From: Alphaproteobacteria bacterium
Lineage (GTDB): Bacteria; Pseudomonadota; Alphaproteobacteria; UBA9219; RGZA01
DNA: 64,000 nt
NCBI GenBank assembly: GCA_021732145.1
Contig: JAKFVN010000013.1
Coordinates: 48,518 to 112,517 of the forward strand
Direction: 5' to 3'
Below are positions 27,268-37,656 of this stretch, piece after piece (position 1 is the stretch's first letter; each line of letters begins with the position of its first letter). The notes beneath the pieces were generated by a model. The model had not been told where the DNA came from, searched no databases, and saw only the letters and a program-made list of their open reading frames with translations. The translations under genes were made by a program, and so were the position numbers.

Positions 27268-29259
27268 ATGGCCATTTTCAATGAACGCTATACAATTGAT
27301 GAAATGCAGCCGCTGCCCGATTTTGATACGGGCACGGCCAAGGCCTATGCCGTGCATGGCAAGATCAGTAGCAGCAGCGGATTAATGGCCTATGTCGTCA
27401 CTGGTCACATGCCTACGCGCGTGGATGCGCTGGCGGGATTTCATGGCCTTTCCCATAGCAGTCTTAGCCTGGTGCATGAAGCGCATGTGATTGACTGGCC
27501 GTTAACGGGCCACCGCCACATGGCGATTATTTATGACATGATAAAAGGGGCGCGCCTTGCGCCGCTGGGCGATGCGCCCGATTTTATTCACGGGCCATTT
27601 CCGGCAATCAAGGAAACGGTGCTGACCGAAGAGCTCATCAAGCCGCTTGGCCAGGCAATTTGCCAGATTGCTAAGATGGGATTGTTTCACGGCTCCATCC
27701 GCGCCGATAACGTATTTATGGGCGATGGCAACGCGGTGAAACTTGGCGAATGCTTGACTGCGCCCAGCGCATATCGCCAGCCCGCGCAATATGAAACGCC
27801 GCAACGCGCATTGGCATCTGACATTGCGCGTGGCATGGGAACATCGGGCGATGATTTTTATGCGTTCGGCGTTTTGATTTTAACGGCATTGATGGGCGAT
27901 ATTCCGCTGCGCGGCCTAACGCCGGAGGCCATTGTGCAATTAAAGATTGAGCGCGGCAGCTATTCCGCGCTGGCGGGCGAGCGCCGTTTTTCACAAGCCA
28001 CCATTGAACTGCTGCGCGGATTATTGACGGATGATCCTGCGCTGCGCTGGAACCATGAAGATTTCGAGCATTGGGTGGCGGGCCGCCGCTTAACGCCGCG
28101 CCAATCGACCATTGCCAAGAAAGCCAGCCGCCTGCTGAAATTCGGCAATCAGGATTTTGTGCAGTTGCGCCAGTTGCTGACCGCCATGAGCAGCGATACG
28201 AAACTGGCGGCCAGCATGATTGCCAATCAAGAACTGGCGCGCTGGATCAGCCACGGCTTTTCCGATGAAAAAGCGATTAAGAATCTGGATCAGGCGATTG
28301 CCACGACGCGCCAGCAGCGCTTAGGCAGCGAAGAGGAGCGGCTGGTTTCCAATGTGCAGCTTGCGCTTGACCCGCTGGCACCCATTCGCTATCGCGGCAT
28401 CAGCGTGTATCCATCAGGCCTTCCTGCATTATTGGCGCAGATGATGCTGAGCGAAGCGCAGCTGACCACCATCGCGGAAATCATCATCAACCGTTTCCCC
28501 GCGCTATGGCTGGAATACCAACCCGACAGTAAAATCGGCAATTCGATTGTTGCCGTGCAACTGTGTGAAAAAGCGGTGGATGTCGTGCAGAACAAATCGC
28601 TGGGCTTTGGGCTGGAGCGATATATGTATGATGGCAATCCAAGCCTTCCATGCCTCAACCCGCAAATCCGCGACCGCTATGTGCAAACGCCAAAGCAATT
28701 GCTGGAGGCAATGGAACGCCGCGCGCCGCTGGGCGGGCTGCAATTGATTGACCGCCACATTGCCGCGTTCTTGATGGCAAAGGATAAAAACATCTCGCTG
28801 TTACTGATGCAGAACATTGACCAGGTACGCGATATGACGCGCCGGAACATCGGCATCCTCAACCTTTATGCCAATTTGCAGGAACGCTTTGGGCCAGATA
28901 ATTTGAAAAATCTGGCGGCAGTTTTATTGCCGCTGACCGAAGAAGCGGTAAAGCGTTTCCACAACCGCCCGCGCCAGGAACGCGTACGCAAGGAATTGAA
29001 AGCTGCCGCTGCGACGGGCCGTTTAAGCGTTCTTCTTAATCTTGTCGATGATACCGATACGGTTGTGCTGGATGCGCAGGAATTTGTTGCCGCCAAAATG
29101 CTGTATAAGGAAATGGAAAATGAAGCCGAGCGCCTTGGCGAATACGCAAAGAACAAGAAGATGCTCGCGGAGCAGGCAGGGCAGCCTTTGGCTGCCGTGA
29201 TTTCCGTCGGCATTTCGTTCTTTATTATGCTGATTATCTTGCTGCGTTTGTTTCGGTGA
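27268..29259 (+). CDS. Protein kinase-fold protein, likely pseudokinase, with C-terminal transmembrane helix
   Basis: GLFHGSIRADNVFM at the catalytic-loop position (HGS, not HRD), VKLGECL at the DFG position, GDDFYAFGVLILTAL; C-terminal VISVGISFFIMLIILLRLF. Confidence 0.65.
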   Translation: MAIFNERYTIDEMQPLPDFDTGTAKAYAVHGKISSSSGLMAYVVTGHMPTRVDALAGFHGLSHSSLSLVHEAHVIDWPLTGHRHMAIIYDMIKGARLAPLGDAPDFIHGPFPAIKETVLTEELIKPLGQAICQIAKMGLFHGSIRADNVFMGDGNAVKLGECLTAPSAYRQPAQYETPQRALASDIARGMGTSGDDFYAFGVLILTALMGDIPLRGLTPEAIVQLKIERGSYSALAGERRFSQATIELLRGLLTDDPALRWNHEDFEHWVAGRRLTPRQSTIAKKASRLLKFGNQDFVQLRQLLTAMSSDTKLAASMIANQELARWISHGFSDEKAIKNLDQAIATTRQQRLGSEEERLVSNVQLALDPLAPIRYRGISVYPSGLPALLAQMMLSEAQLTTIAEIIINRFPALWLEYQPDSKIGNSIVAVQLCEKAVDVVQNKSLGFGLERYMYDGNPSLPCLNPQIRDRYVQTPKQLLEAMERRAPLGGLQLIDRHIAAFLMAKDKNISLLLMQNIDQVRDMTRRNIGILNLYANLQERFGPDNLKNLAAVLLPLTEEAVKRFHNRPRQERVRKELKAAAATGRLSVLLNLVDDTDTVVLDAQEFVAAKMLYKEMENEAERLGEYAKNKKMLAEQAGQPLAAVISVGISFFIMLIILLRLFR

Positions 29260-29271
29260 TGGGGATGATGA

Positions 29272-29769
29272 ATGGGTAAAGCGCCTGCAAAAGTACCCGC
29301 CAAAAGCCCAGCCAAAGGGAAGGGCGCAAAAGGCGCGCCAGCTGGCGGCAAAGGTAAAGGGTTATGGGTGTCCTTTGCTATTCTTGGCATTGGTGCGGTG
29401 TTTGTGTTGCCCGCGACCATCGTCGCGCTGGGCGGTTTCATTCCGACCATTGCCACCATGCTGACCGATAAAAGCCGCGGGCGCAGCATGACGGTGGCGG
29501 TGGGTTCCCTCAACATGACCGGCGTTGCCTATATTGTCATCCAGCTTTTCCAAAAAGGCATGCGCATGGATTACGCGATGCTGCTTTTGCAAGATCCCTT
29601 GAATTGGTTCATCATGTGGGGCGGCACGGCCATCGGCCTTGCCTTGCTCACGCTTATCCCGCCGGTAGTTGCGCAGGTGCTGACCAGCATTTCGGAATAC
29701 AAGCTGCAAAAGATGAAAAGCAATCAGGCCGAAATACGAAAAATCTGGGGTGAGGACGTGAAGGGCTAG
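29272..29769 (+). CDS. Membrane protein with histone H1-like Lys/Ala/Pro N-terminal tail
   Basis: MGKAPAKVPAKSPAKGKGAKGAPAGGKGKG followed by about three transmembrane helices. Confidence 0.65.
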   Translation: MGKAPAKVPAKSPAKGKGAKGAPAGGKGKGLWVSFAILGIGAVFVLPATIVALGGFIPTIATMLTDKSRGRSMTVAVGSLNMTGVAYIVIQLFQKGMRMDYAMLLLQDPLNWFIMWGGTAIGLALLTLIPPVVAQVLTSISEYKLQKMKSNQAEIRKIWGEDVKG

Positions 29770-29890
29770 AAATCCCTGATTGCGGCGTTGGCTTTTTGGC
29801 GCTTCCTGCCTGCCCTGCTTTGCAGGGCATCATAAAAACCCGCAAAGCGGGCCTTGCTCACGCACTGAAATCTAAGCCACAGCGAGATTT
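29770..29890. repeat. Mosaic intergenic hairpin element, copy 2
   Basis: TGCGGCGTTGGCTTTTTG...CTTCCTGCCTGCCCTGCTTTGCAGGGCATCATAAAAACCCGCAAAGCGGG...AGCGAGATTT. Confidence 0.75.
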
Positions 29891-30605
29891 AGTCATTGCC
29901 CTGGAAGGTGCCCATGATGCGCTGTCCTGTGCCCATGAGTTTCTGCATCCATGCCGGGCCGGATTTTGGTGCTTGCTGCTGCGTGGCCGTTTGCGCTGCT
30001 GGCGCGGGGATAACGCTCAGTCGTGCAAGCCAGAACGAAGGTTCAATATCGCTTTCGCCCAGGCGCGTTTGCGTGCGCAGCGCATCAAGCTGAGCTTGCG
30101 CCGCACGCGCATTCACGCCGAGCATACCTGTCAGGCTGCCGACATGCGTGCCCATGCGCTGCAAGGTATCCGCGTTTAGATCGGATGCGAATAAATCACC
30201 CACGATGCCGAAGAGCTGACCGGCCAGCATCACCATCTGCGCAGGCGGCATGCCGTTGCGGTCGGGCAGCAAGGCATCCAGCAATGTTTTGCCATCAATC
30301 ACGTATTGGTTGGATTTATCCATCACGATGCGCAACTGCACCTTGGTTTGGCCCTGGCTGAACACATGCTGTGCCTGAAAGGGCGGCGACAGCATCGAGC
30401 AGTAAAGGTTATTCGTTTTAAACAGCTGCGTGATTTGCGTTTTTTCCTCCGGGCTGGTTTTGCTGCTTGCCAGTTTCTGGCATTCGGAAAAGCTTGGCAT
30501 GCGCCGCGCCTGCTGTTCGGCTGCGTGCGCAAATGGGGCCATGCCAATCAAGGCGCATAGCATGAGGATGAACAGGAGGAAGGCAGGACGAATGAAGGGA
30601 TGCAT
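29889..30605 (-). CDS. Hypothetical exported protein
   Basis: Signal peptide MHPFIRPAFLLFILMLCALIGMAPFAHAAEQ; no family recognised. Confidence 0.55.
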   Translation of the reverse strand: MHPFIRPAFLLFILMLCALIGMAPFAHAAEQQARRMPSFSECQKLASSKTSPEEKTQITQLFKTNNLYCSMLSPPFQAQHVFSQGQTKVQLRIVMDKSNQYVIDGKTLLDALLPDRNGMPPAQMVMLAGQLFGIVGDLFASDLNADTLQRMGTHVGSLTGMLGVNARAAQAQLDALRTQTRLGESDIEPSFWLARLSVIPAPAAQTATQQQAPKSGPAWMQKLMGTGQRIMGTFQGND

Positions 30606-30742
30606 GGGGGTAGCCTAGGGGGCAAGTGTTGAAAACGAGGTTAAGAAATCATTGAAATGCAGGGGTATTAAGGCATATTCAGACATTGTTTAGGGTTGGG
30701 GAGCTAGGATGAAGCGTTATAAACCTTATTTGATGAAATATC

Positions 30743-31087
30743 ATGGCTTATCTTGCCATCTCCAGAGAACCGCCTTATGCCGAAGCAGATGACATGCTGG
30801 GCGGTACATCTGAGCCCCGTCAGCGGTTTGTGCATGGCAGGGGCGCTGCGGGCGAAACCACGCTTGAACCCGACTTGCATAGAATTGAAGCGCAAAAAGC
30901 AGTGGAATTTGCCAAAGCGCAAATGGCCGCAGTACTAGCCGCGAAAGCAGCGGCCCATGATAACAGGCCGGACGGTGATGCCCCGCCCGCCGCGTCGGAA
31001 CATGTTGACCCGCGCGTAGCCGCACTGCCGGAACCTGAAGGCATGAAGCGCAATCTCGGCCCAAGGCCGCCTACGCATACTGTTTAA
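30743..31087 (+). CDS. Hypothetical protein
   Basis: 114 aa, plausible coding composition; overlapping minus ORFs look less likely. Confidence 0.4.
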   Translation: MAYLAISREPPYAEADDMLGGTSEPRQRFVHGRGAAGETTLEPDLHRIEAQKAVEFAKAQMAAVLAAKAAAHDNRPDGDAPPAASEHVDPRVAALPEPEGMKRNLGPRPPTHTV

Positions 31088-31167
31088 CAGATATTTACCA
31101 TAAACATTCAGCAGTCATTTAGAACTCACCGATAGGATTGAGCATTACATTCTTTATTGGATAATAA

Positions 31168-31653
31168 ATGGCAGACAAAAAGCCAAAAAACTATCCCGAT
31201 GTTGTGGCCGCACACCGTGTTGAACCAAGCACGTTTGGTGTTGGCGAGCGCGCCGAGATAGATCGTGTATTTAACGAGGGACGTCAAACGCGTACCCACC
31301 GCCTTGAACAAACACCGATGCAGCAGGCAGAAAACGCATTGCGCATGCAGGATGTGGGCGCATTAACGCGCGCGCTCCAAGAAAATCCTTCGCTCGGAAG
31401 CAATAATTATTTTATGGGTAAGTTGAAGCAAGACCCATTCTATCAAGCCAATTCACAGGAAATCATGGCGTCCCTGCGCCAGCCCGACCCGAATAACAGG
31501 GATGCGCCATTAGCGCAAGAGCAGCAAAAACTTATCTCGCAGCTTGAGAATTTGAGCAGACCGGCAAGTGTTGCATCTTACGCCGCGCTTCCGGCGCCGC
31601 GCGGAGATGCGCCGCGTTCAACGCAGCAACCGCAGTTTAATGCGTTTGGCTAA
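31168..31653 (+). CDS. Hypothetical protein
   Basis: 161 aa hydrophilic ORF. Confidence 0.5.
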   Translation: MADKKPKNYPDVVAAHRVEPSTFGVGERAEIDRVFNEGRQTRTHRLEQTPMQQAENALRMQDVGALTRALQENPSLGSNNYFMGKLKQDPFYQANSQEIMASLRQPDPNNRDAPLAQEQQKLISQLENLSRPASVASYAALPAPRGDAPRSTQQPQFNAFG

Positions 31654-31659
31654 ATACGG

Positions 31660-32658
31660 CTAAATCCCGTAACGTTTTCCAGCTTGTTCCAGAAATTGTG
31701 CTTGGGGTTCTGACGCGGTCAGCGTTCCTGCCTTGGCGCGTTCGTCTTCCGCCAACACAGTTGATAAATAACGCTCCGTATAACTGGGGATAATCACCAC
31801 AATCATCTTGCCCTTGTTCTCCGGCAATGCGCCAACGCGCAACGCTGCCGTCACCGCCGCGCCGCTGGAAATGCCAACCGGAATACCGTGTTGTTTAATG
31901 AGCGTGCGGGCCATAGCGAGACTATCGCCGCTGCTGACTTTCTCAACGCGGTCAATTTGCGCGCGGTCAAGGGTATTGGGAATAAAGCCCGCGCCAATGC
32001 CCTGAATTTTATGCGGGGAATGTTTGCCGCCGGAAATAACGGGGGATTCTTCAGGCTCCACCGCCACCATTCTGATCGATGATTTCTTGGCTTTCAGTGC
32101 TTTACCAACGCCTGATAATGTGCCGCCGGTGCCCACACCAGAAACCACAATATCCACTTTGCCATCGGTGTCATTCCAGATTTCTAATCCGGTGGTCGCG
32201 GCATGAATGGCGGGATTGGCGGGGTTATCAAACTGTTCCATCATGATGCAGTTCTTATCGGCCGCGCACATTTCCATCGCCTTGGCAATCGCACCGCGCA
32301 TGCCCATCGCGCCGGGCGTTAGCACCACATCCGCGCCAAGCAATAAAAGGAGCGAGCGGCGTTCCATTGACATGGTTTCCGGCATGGTCAGCGTAATCTG
32401 GTAACCCTTTGCCGCGGCGATGAAGGCGAGGCCAATGCCCGTGTTTCCCGATGTGGGTTCGACAATGCGCATGCCTTTTTTCAGGCGGCCGGATTTTTCC
32501 GCATCCTCCAGCATCGCCTTGCCGATACGGTCCTTGACCGAGCCCAGCGGGTTGAAGAATTCAAGCTTAAGCACAATATCGGCGGCACTTTGCAAACCTG
32601 GCACGCGGATAAGCGGCGTCTTGCCAATCGTATCAAGAACGGAAGCATGGATATTCAT
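31660..32658 (-). CDS. cysK: Cysteine synthase A
   Basis: IGKTPLIRV, KLEFFNPLGSVKDRIG, VEPTSGNTGIGLAFIAA, GVGTGGTLSGVGKALK. Confidence 0.95.
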   Translation of the reverse strand: MNIHASVLDTIGKTPLIRVPGLQSAADIVLKLEFFNPLGSVKDRIGKAMLEDAEKSGRLKKGMRIVEPTSGNTGIGLAFIAAAKGYQITLTMPETMSMERRSLLLLLGADVVLTPGAMGMRGAIAKAMEMCAADKNCIMMEQFDNPANPAIHAATTGLEIWNDTDGKVDIVVSGVGTGGTLSGVGKALKAKKSSIRMVAVEPEESPVISGGKHSPHKIQGIGAGFIPNTLDRAQIDRVEKVSSGDSLAMARTLIKQHGIPVGISSGAAVTAALRVGALPENKGKMIVVIIPSYTERYLSTVLAEDERAKAGTLTASEPQAQFLEQAGKRYGI

Positions 32659-32675
32659 AGGGCACCTGTGTGTTG

Positions 32676-33197
32676 TTATTCGGCGGTGTTGGCGGAATTT
32701 TCGGTCGGCAATGAAACCTTGGCGGGAATGCCAAAGGCGGTTGCGCCTGCTGGAATGTCTTTGGTGACAACGGAATTTGCGCCAATTTTCGCATCATCCG
32801 AAATGGTGATGTTGCCAATTAATTTTGCGCCTGCGCCAATCATCACGCGGTTGCCAACGGTGGGGTGGCGTTTGCCAAAGCCGCCCTTGCCGCCCAAGGT
32901 AACGCCGTGGAAGATTAAACAATCATCGCCAATCTCGGCGGTTTCGCCAATGACCACGCCCATGCCGTGATCAATGACCAGATTTTTGCCGATGCGCGCA
33001 CCGGGATGAATTTCAATGCCGGTAATCAGGCGCGAAATTTCGCACACCAAACGCGGGAAAAACGGAACGCCCCATGTGTAAAGCTGATGCGCAACACGGT
33101 GCAGCAAAATCGCCTTCACGCCGGGGTAAAGCAAAGCAACTTCCAACAAGCTGCGGGCAGCGGGGTCGTTTTTCTTATATGCTTCGAGCAAGGCCAT
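32676..33197 (-). CDS. cysE: Serine O-acetyltransferase
   Basis: IEIHPGARIGKNLVIDHGMGVVIGETAEIGDDCLIFHGVTLGG; hexapeptide repeats; next to cysK. Confidence 0.93.
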   Translation of the reverse strand: MALLEAYKKNDPAARSLLEVALLYPGVKAILLHRVAHQLYTWGVPFFPRLVCEISRLITGIEIHPGARIGKNLVIDHGMGVVIGETAEIGDDCLIFHGVTLGGKGGFGKRHPTVGNRVMIGAGAKLIGNITISDDAKIGANSVVTKDIPAGATAFGIPAKVSLPTENSANTAE

Positions 33198-33282
33198 GCC
33201 GTTCGTTATGGGTCATAAGTTAGCTTCAAATAGGTGGCCAAGCTTACAGTTCAAGCCCGTTAATGTTAAGGGGCTAAATCCC

Positions 33283-34371
33283 TTAAATATCACTGGCGGA
33301 TGGAACGGAGCCGCCATGTGACACGCCAGCACCACCAGCAGACCCATTACTTGATAAGGGCGCGTTAGGCTTGTGCTTATCACCCGCCAGCTCGTCCAAT
33401 ATGGCAATGCGCTTGGCAATGGGCGGGTGGGTTGCAAATACATCGAAAATTCCGGCGCTGTTTTCGATAAACATTTGCTTAACTTCCGGCGGCACGTTTT
33501 GCACGTCACTTTGCCCGCTGATTTTGCGCAGCGCACTGGCAAGGGCCGCGGGATTTTTGGTCAGCTCTACACTGCCTGCATCGGCGTTGTATTCGCGCTT
33601 GCGTGAAATCGCAAACCGAAGAAGGAGCGCGAGAAGATAGCCGAGCGCGAGCAACACGGTCGCAATCAGCATCAACGGTAAATTGGAACGCCGCCCATTG
33701 CTGTCGCCGGTGTTATAGATATAAGGGTTGTTATAGGAATTGGTATAAAACATATTGCGCCACGCCAGTTGCGATAAAAATGAAATCATCCCGACAAAGA
33801 CGGTGGTGATAATCAGCAGGCGCACATCGCGGTTGATGATATGGGTCAGTTCGTGGCCAATCACGGCTTCCATTTCCGCGCGGTCTAGGGTTTGCATGAG
33901 GCCGCGCGTAACCGTAATGCAAAAACTGCTTTGCGTCAGGCCGCTGGCATAGGCGTTCAGCGCCGCATCTTCAATGATTTCCAGCCGCGGCATGGGGAGG
34001 CCGCGGCTGATGCAGAGGTTTTCCAGGATATTATAAAGGTCAGGTTCTTCGGCGCGTGTGACACTGCGTGAACCCGTTGCCGTGCTTATCATCCAGCCAT
34101 TGAATAATGTGGCGATGAGCACCCATAAGGCAGCGGCGCCAAGAATGCCGGGAAGCACTTGCAGCGTCAGCGCGGCGGCAAGCTGAAATGTTTGCTGATT
34201 GAAGAATTCCCCAGGCCCGTAAGTATTTGGGGGCTGGCTGCCATAGACAAAAATATAGGCGCCTACGAAAAACAGCAGCGCCAGCATGAACGGAAAGCAG
34301 ACCAGCAGCAGGGTCGATTTAAAATTATTCGCCCATATCCACGTCTTTAATCCGAGGATTTGCTTTGGCAT
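33283..34371 (-). CDS. M48 family metallopeptidase (HtpX-like)
   Basis: AVIGHELTHIINRDVRLLII and transmembrane helices; adjacent to lemA. Confidence 0.88.
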   Translation of the reverse strand: MPKQILGLKTWIWANNFKSTLLLVCFPFMLALLFFVGAYIFVYGSQPPNTYGPGEFFNQQTFQLAAALTLQVLPGILGAAALWVLIATLFNGWMISTATGSRSVTRAEEPDLYNILENLCISRGLPMPRLEIIEDAALNAYASGLTQSSFCITVTRGLMQTLDRAEMEAVIGHELTHIINRDVRLLIITTVFVGMISFLSQLAWRNMFYTNSYNNPYIYNTGDSNGRRSNLPLMLIATVLLALGYLLALLLRFAISRKREYNADAGSVELTKNPAALASALRKISGQSDVQNVPPEVKQMFIENSAGIFDVFATHPPIAKRIAILDELAGDKHKPNAPLSSNGSAGGAGVSHGGSVPSASDI

Positions 34372-34377
34372 GGTCGT

Positions 34378-34932
34378 TTAGAATTTAACCGAAGGCGCGG
34401 TGGATAATTGCGTGCGCGCATCATTGCCCAAATCGAACATGGTTTCTTCTTTAAAGCCAAGCGTTGGCGCAACCAGCACCGCAGGGAATTGCTGGATGGA
34501 TGCGTTGTATTCGCCCACCGCATTGTTAAAGAAACGGCGCGCGGCCGATACTTTGTTTTCGATATCTGAAAGTTCTGCCATCAGGCGCTGGAAGTTTCCA
34601 TCGGCCTTTAATGTGGGATAATTTTCCATCACGGCGAATAAACCGCGCACCCCCATGCTGAGCTGGTTTTCGGCCTGAACGCGGTCGGAAATATTGGATG
34701 CGCTGGAAATGCCTGCGCGCGCCTTGGCGATTTCCTCAAACACAGATTTTTCATGCGCCGCATAACCCTTCACCGTTTCCACAAGGTTCGGGATTAAATC
34801 AAAGCGCTGCTTTAAATACACATCGACATCGGCAAAGGCGTTCTTGCACTCCTGGCGCAGCGCCACAAGACGGTTATAAACCCCGATGATGAATAAAATG
34901 ACAAACCCTGCAACAATGGCTACAGCTAACAT
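34378..34932 (-). CDS. lemA: LemA family protein
   Basis: VGVYNRLVALRQECKNAFADVDVYLKQRFDLIPNLVETVKGYAAHEKSVFEEI. Confidence 0.93.
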   Translation of the reverse strand: MLAVAIVAGFVILFIIGVYNRLVALRQECKNAFADVDVYLKQRFDLIPNLVETVKGYAAHEKSVFEEIAKARAGISSASNISDRVQAENQLSMGVRGLFAVMENYPTLKADGNFQRLMAELSDIENKVSAARRFFNNAVGEYNASIQQFPAVLVAPTLGFKEETMFDLGNDARTQLSTAPSVKF

Positions 34933-35006
34933 GTGCGCTTCCTTAAGTGGGTTGGATGGTTTATATAGGTATCATTATCTTAATCGCACCTTTCTAAAAC
35001 TTAAAT

Positions 35007-35903
35007 ATGTCTTTTTTAACCAACCAACTCCCCGCTGCCTGGCAGCCTTATGCGCGCTCTTATATCCAACTGGCGCGCCTGGATAAGCCGACCGGCTTCA
35101 TGCTGCTGCTATTTCCCGCATGGTGGGCGCAAATGCTGGCAACCCCGGAAGGGGATTGGCCGAACCTTTGGATATTCATGCTGTTTTTCATCGGCGCGGT
35201 GGCGATGCGCGCGGCTGGCTGCGCCGTGAATGACGTGATTGACCGCAAGCTGGATGCGCAGGTGGAACGCACGCGTAGCCGCCCGGTTGCCAGCGGCGAG
35301 ATTAAGCCTTGGCAAGGCATTGCCTTTGCAATCGGTTGTTGCATGGTTGGGTTATTGGTCGTGCTGTGCATGAACCGACTTGCCTTTGTGCTGGCGGTTG
35401 CCTCGTTGCCGTTGATTGCGCTTTACCCGATCATGAAACGCATCACATGGTGGCCGCAGGTTTTCCTTGGCGTGATTTTCAACTGGGGCGCGATGATGGG
35501 ATTTGCGGCCGTGCAAACCACGCTGCCCGTTGCAGCGTTCATATTATACGCCGCATGTTTTTTCTGGACGCTTAGCTACGACACCATCTATGCGTTTCAG
35601 GATAAGGCGGATGATGAGGTGGCGGGCATTAAATCTACCGCGCGCGTGCTTGGGGATGATGCGAAAAGAACCATCATCATCTGGGCAGGCACCAGTTTCG
35701 TTTTATTATTGGCGGCCGGCGCAGCCGCGCATTTAAGCCCGCTGTTTTATGCAGGCATGCTGTTGGCACTTATATATATGGCGTGGATTTTAAAGAACTG
35801 GCGCATGGAGGATAGTGCGAGTAGCCTTGCCGCGTTCAAGGCCAACACCACGTTCGGCTGGATAGTTTTAGCAGCGATGGTTTCAGGACGGGTAATCGTA
35901 TGA
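35007..35903 (+). CDS. ubiA: 4-hydroxybenzoate polyprenyltransferase
   Basis: RAAGCAVNDVIDRKLDAQVERTRSRPVASGEI, DTIYAFQDKADDEVAGIKSTA. Confidence 0.93.
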   Translation: MSFLTNQLPAAWQPYARSYIQLARLDKPTGFMLLLFPAWWAQMLATPEGDWPNLWIFMLFFIGAVAMRAAGCAVNDVIDRKLDAQVERTRSRPVASGEIKPWQGIAFAIGCCMVGLLVVLCMNRLAFVLAVASLPLIALYPIMKRITWWPQVFLGVIFNWGAMMGFAAVQTTLPVAAFILYAACFFWTLSYDTIYAFQDKADDEVAGIKSTARVLGDDAKRTIIIWAGTSFVLLLAAGAAAHLSPLFYAGMLLALIYMAWILKNWRMEDSASSLAAFKANTTFGWIVLAAMVSGRVIV

Positions 35904-36613
35904 CAGCAATAAAAACCAAGCGCGTGAAGAAAGTTGAGGATTGGCCCAGCTATATCACCCAGAATAGCGAGTTCATCATCAACAACACGCAGCTCAAAAA
36001 CCCGCCGCTGCTGCCGGAAATGAAATTATATTTGAGCGAAGTGTTTAATGCGCTGTGGCGCGTGACCGAAGAACGGTTTGATGCCAAAAATATCCCGCCG
36101 CCATTCTGGTCGTTTGCGTGGCCGGGCGGGCAGGCGCTGGCGCGTTATGTTCTGGATAATGCGGAAATTGTGCGCGGCAAGCGCGTGTTTGATTTTGCAT
36201 CGGGTTCGGGCCTGTGCGCGATTGCCGCGAAGATGTCCGGCGCGGCATCGGTGGTGGCCAATGACGTTGACCCATTATCCATCGTGGCGGTGGGCATGAA
36301 TGCGGCAGCCAATAATGTCAGCGTGGATGTGTTGCACGATAACAAAATTAACCGCGATTTGCCGGATATGGATGTGATTTTGGCGGGCGATTTTTGCTAT
36401 GAATGGCCGATGGCGGGCTATGCCATTGAATGGCTGCGCGCGCAGGTCAAGCAGGGCAAGGTGGTGCTGCTCGCTGACCCTGGGCGCAATTACCTGCCCA
36501 AGGAAGGCATCGAAAAACTGGCGGAGTATGATGTAGCAACGCCGTTAGAGGTCGAAGATAGCGAGATTAAGCACACGACCATCTACAGGCTGTTAGAAGC
36601 TGAGCCTGAGTGA
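35900..36613 (+). CDS. Class I SAM methyltransferase resembling ETFB-lysine/protein N-lysine methyltransferases
   Basis: PPPFWSFAWPGGQALARYVLDN, KRVFDFASGSGLCAIAAKMSGAASVVANDVDP. Confidence 0.8.
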   Translation: MTAIKTKRVKKVEDWPSYITQNSEFIINNTQLKNPPLLPEMKLYLSEVFNALWRVTEERFDAKNIPPPFWSFAWPGGQALARYVLDNAEIVRGKRVFDFASGSGLCAIAAKMSGAASVVANDVDPLSIVAVGMNAAANNVSVDVLHDNKINRDLPDMDVILAGDFCYEWPMAGYAIEWLRAQVKQGKVVLLADPGRNYLPKEGIEKLAEYDVATPLEVEDSEIKHTTIYRLLEAEPE

Positions 36614-36616
36614 AAA

Positions 36617-36648
36617 AAAGCCACGCGGATCGCAACCCGCGTGGCTTT
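36617..36648. terminator. Bidirectional terminator between convergent genes
   Basis: AAAGCCACGCGG...CCGCGTGGCTTT. Confidence 0.8.
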
Positions 36649-36683
36649 AGGGAACAAACTTTAATAACAAGAAAACCGGTCTT

Positions 36684-36995
36684 TTAAGCTTGCGCAGTAC
36701 CCGTTTGAGTGGTCTTGCGGCGATAGTCTTGCAGACGGGTAACGCGCAATGCACGTGAGCCGCCACGTTCAGATAATTTCATCCATGAACGAATTTCTTC
36801 TTCCGACAGCGAATAGCGTGCGCATACTTCTGCCAAGGTGATGTGACCTTTGCGAACTGCGTCAACCACGATGGCTTTGCGGCTGATGACCCAGCGCTTG
36901 GTATCGGGTGGTGGCAAATGCGATAAATCAGCATTACCGCGCGCCTTGAATTCCTGATTTTGCTGTGCGCCTAAATTGGCGTTATTCATTGTCAT
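36684..36995 (-). CDS. sciP: SciP-like (DUF1153) CtrA inhibitor
   Basis: LPPPDTKRWVISRKAIVVDAVRKGHITLAEVCARYSLSEEEIRSWMKL...RALRVTRLQDYR. Confidence 0.9.
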   Translation of the reverse strand: MTMNNANLGAQQNQEFKARGNADLSHLPPPDTKRWVISRKAIVVDAVRKGHITLAEVCARYSLSEEEIRSWMKLSERGGSRALRVTRLQDYRRKTTQTGTAQA

Positions 36996-37308
36996 AGCCG
37001 TACCCCTTTTGTGACTTAAAAAATAATTTTCTTGTTATCCGGACAGCATACCTGCGGCGTATTAAAAAAAACTGAATTAAATCATTGAAATCATTGGCAT
37101 TTTAGACAAATACAGGTGATTTTTTACACAAATTGAACGCAAAATTCATGTCTGGTTAATGCGTAAATAACCTTAACAATATCAGTTGGTTAAGGCTGTT
37201 TCACGCTTTCTTTGCGATTTTTCCATAGAATGAAGGCAGGTGCACCAACTCACGAGATGAGTGGTTAGTGGTTCGAAGATGAACGCTTTATGAAGCAACC
37301 GATAAAAA

Positions 37309-37656
37309 ATGATGAAATATTTTGGGGCATCAAATCATAATATTCCCGAAGCCGCCCGAAAAATTTTAGCGGCGATGAATTATTTTGACCTTTCGCTGGT
37401 CACGGCCCCGGTTCCATCGCATGGTGGAGCGAATCACGGAGCTTCTAAAAAACCCAGTGAGCGCTTCTCTACCTATCAATGCAATGACGCGATGATCAGT
37501 ATTGCATCATCCGCCAAGGATAAGCCGATTACCGTGACCATTGCCAAAACAGACAAGAACGGTATTTCCGAAGATATTCTGTTTCACTTCGACCCTGTGA
37601 AAAAAATGCTGCTCACCGCGCGCCAAACGGAAGATCCGTTAGGGGAGGGGTTATGA
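37309..37656 (+). CDS. Hypothetical protein
   Basis: 115 aa, overlaps start of next ORF (ATGA-type). Confidence 0.5.
   Translation: MMKYFGASNHNIPEAARKILAAMNYFDLSLVTAPVPSHGGANHGASKKPSERFSTYQCNDAMISIASSAKDKPITVTIAKTDKNGISEDILFHFDPVKKMLLTARQTEDPLGEGL

Noticed and set aside
37030-37200. TTAA-rich sequence upstream of sciP as CtrA box
   Set aside because: TTAA half-sites are present but none with the TTAA-N7-TTAA spacing.
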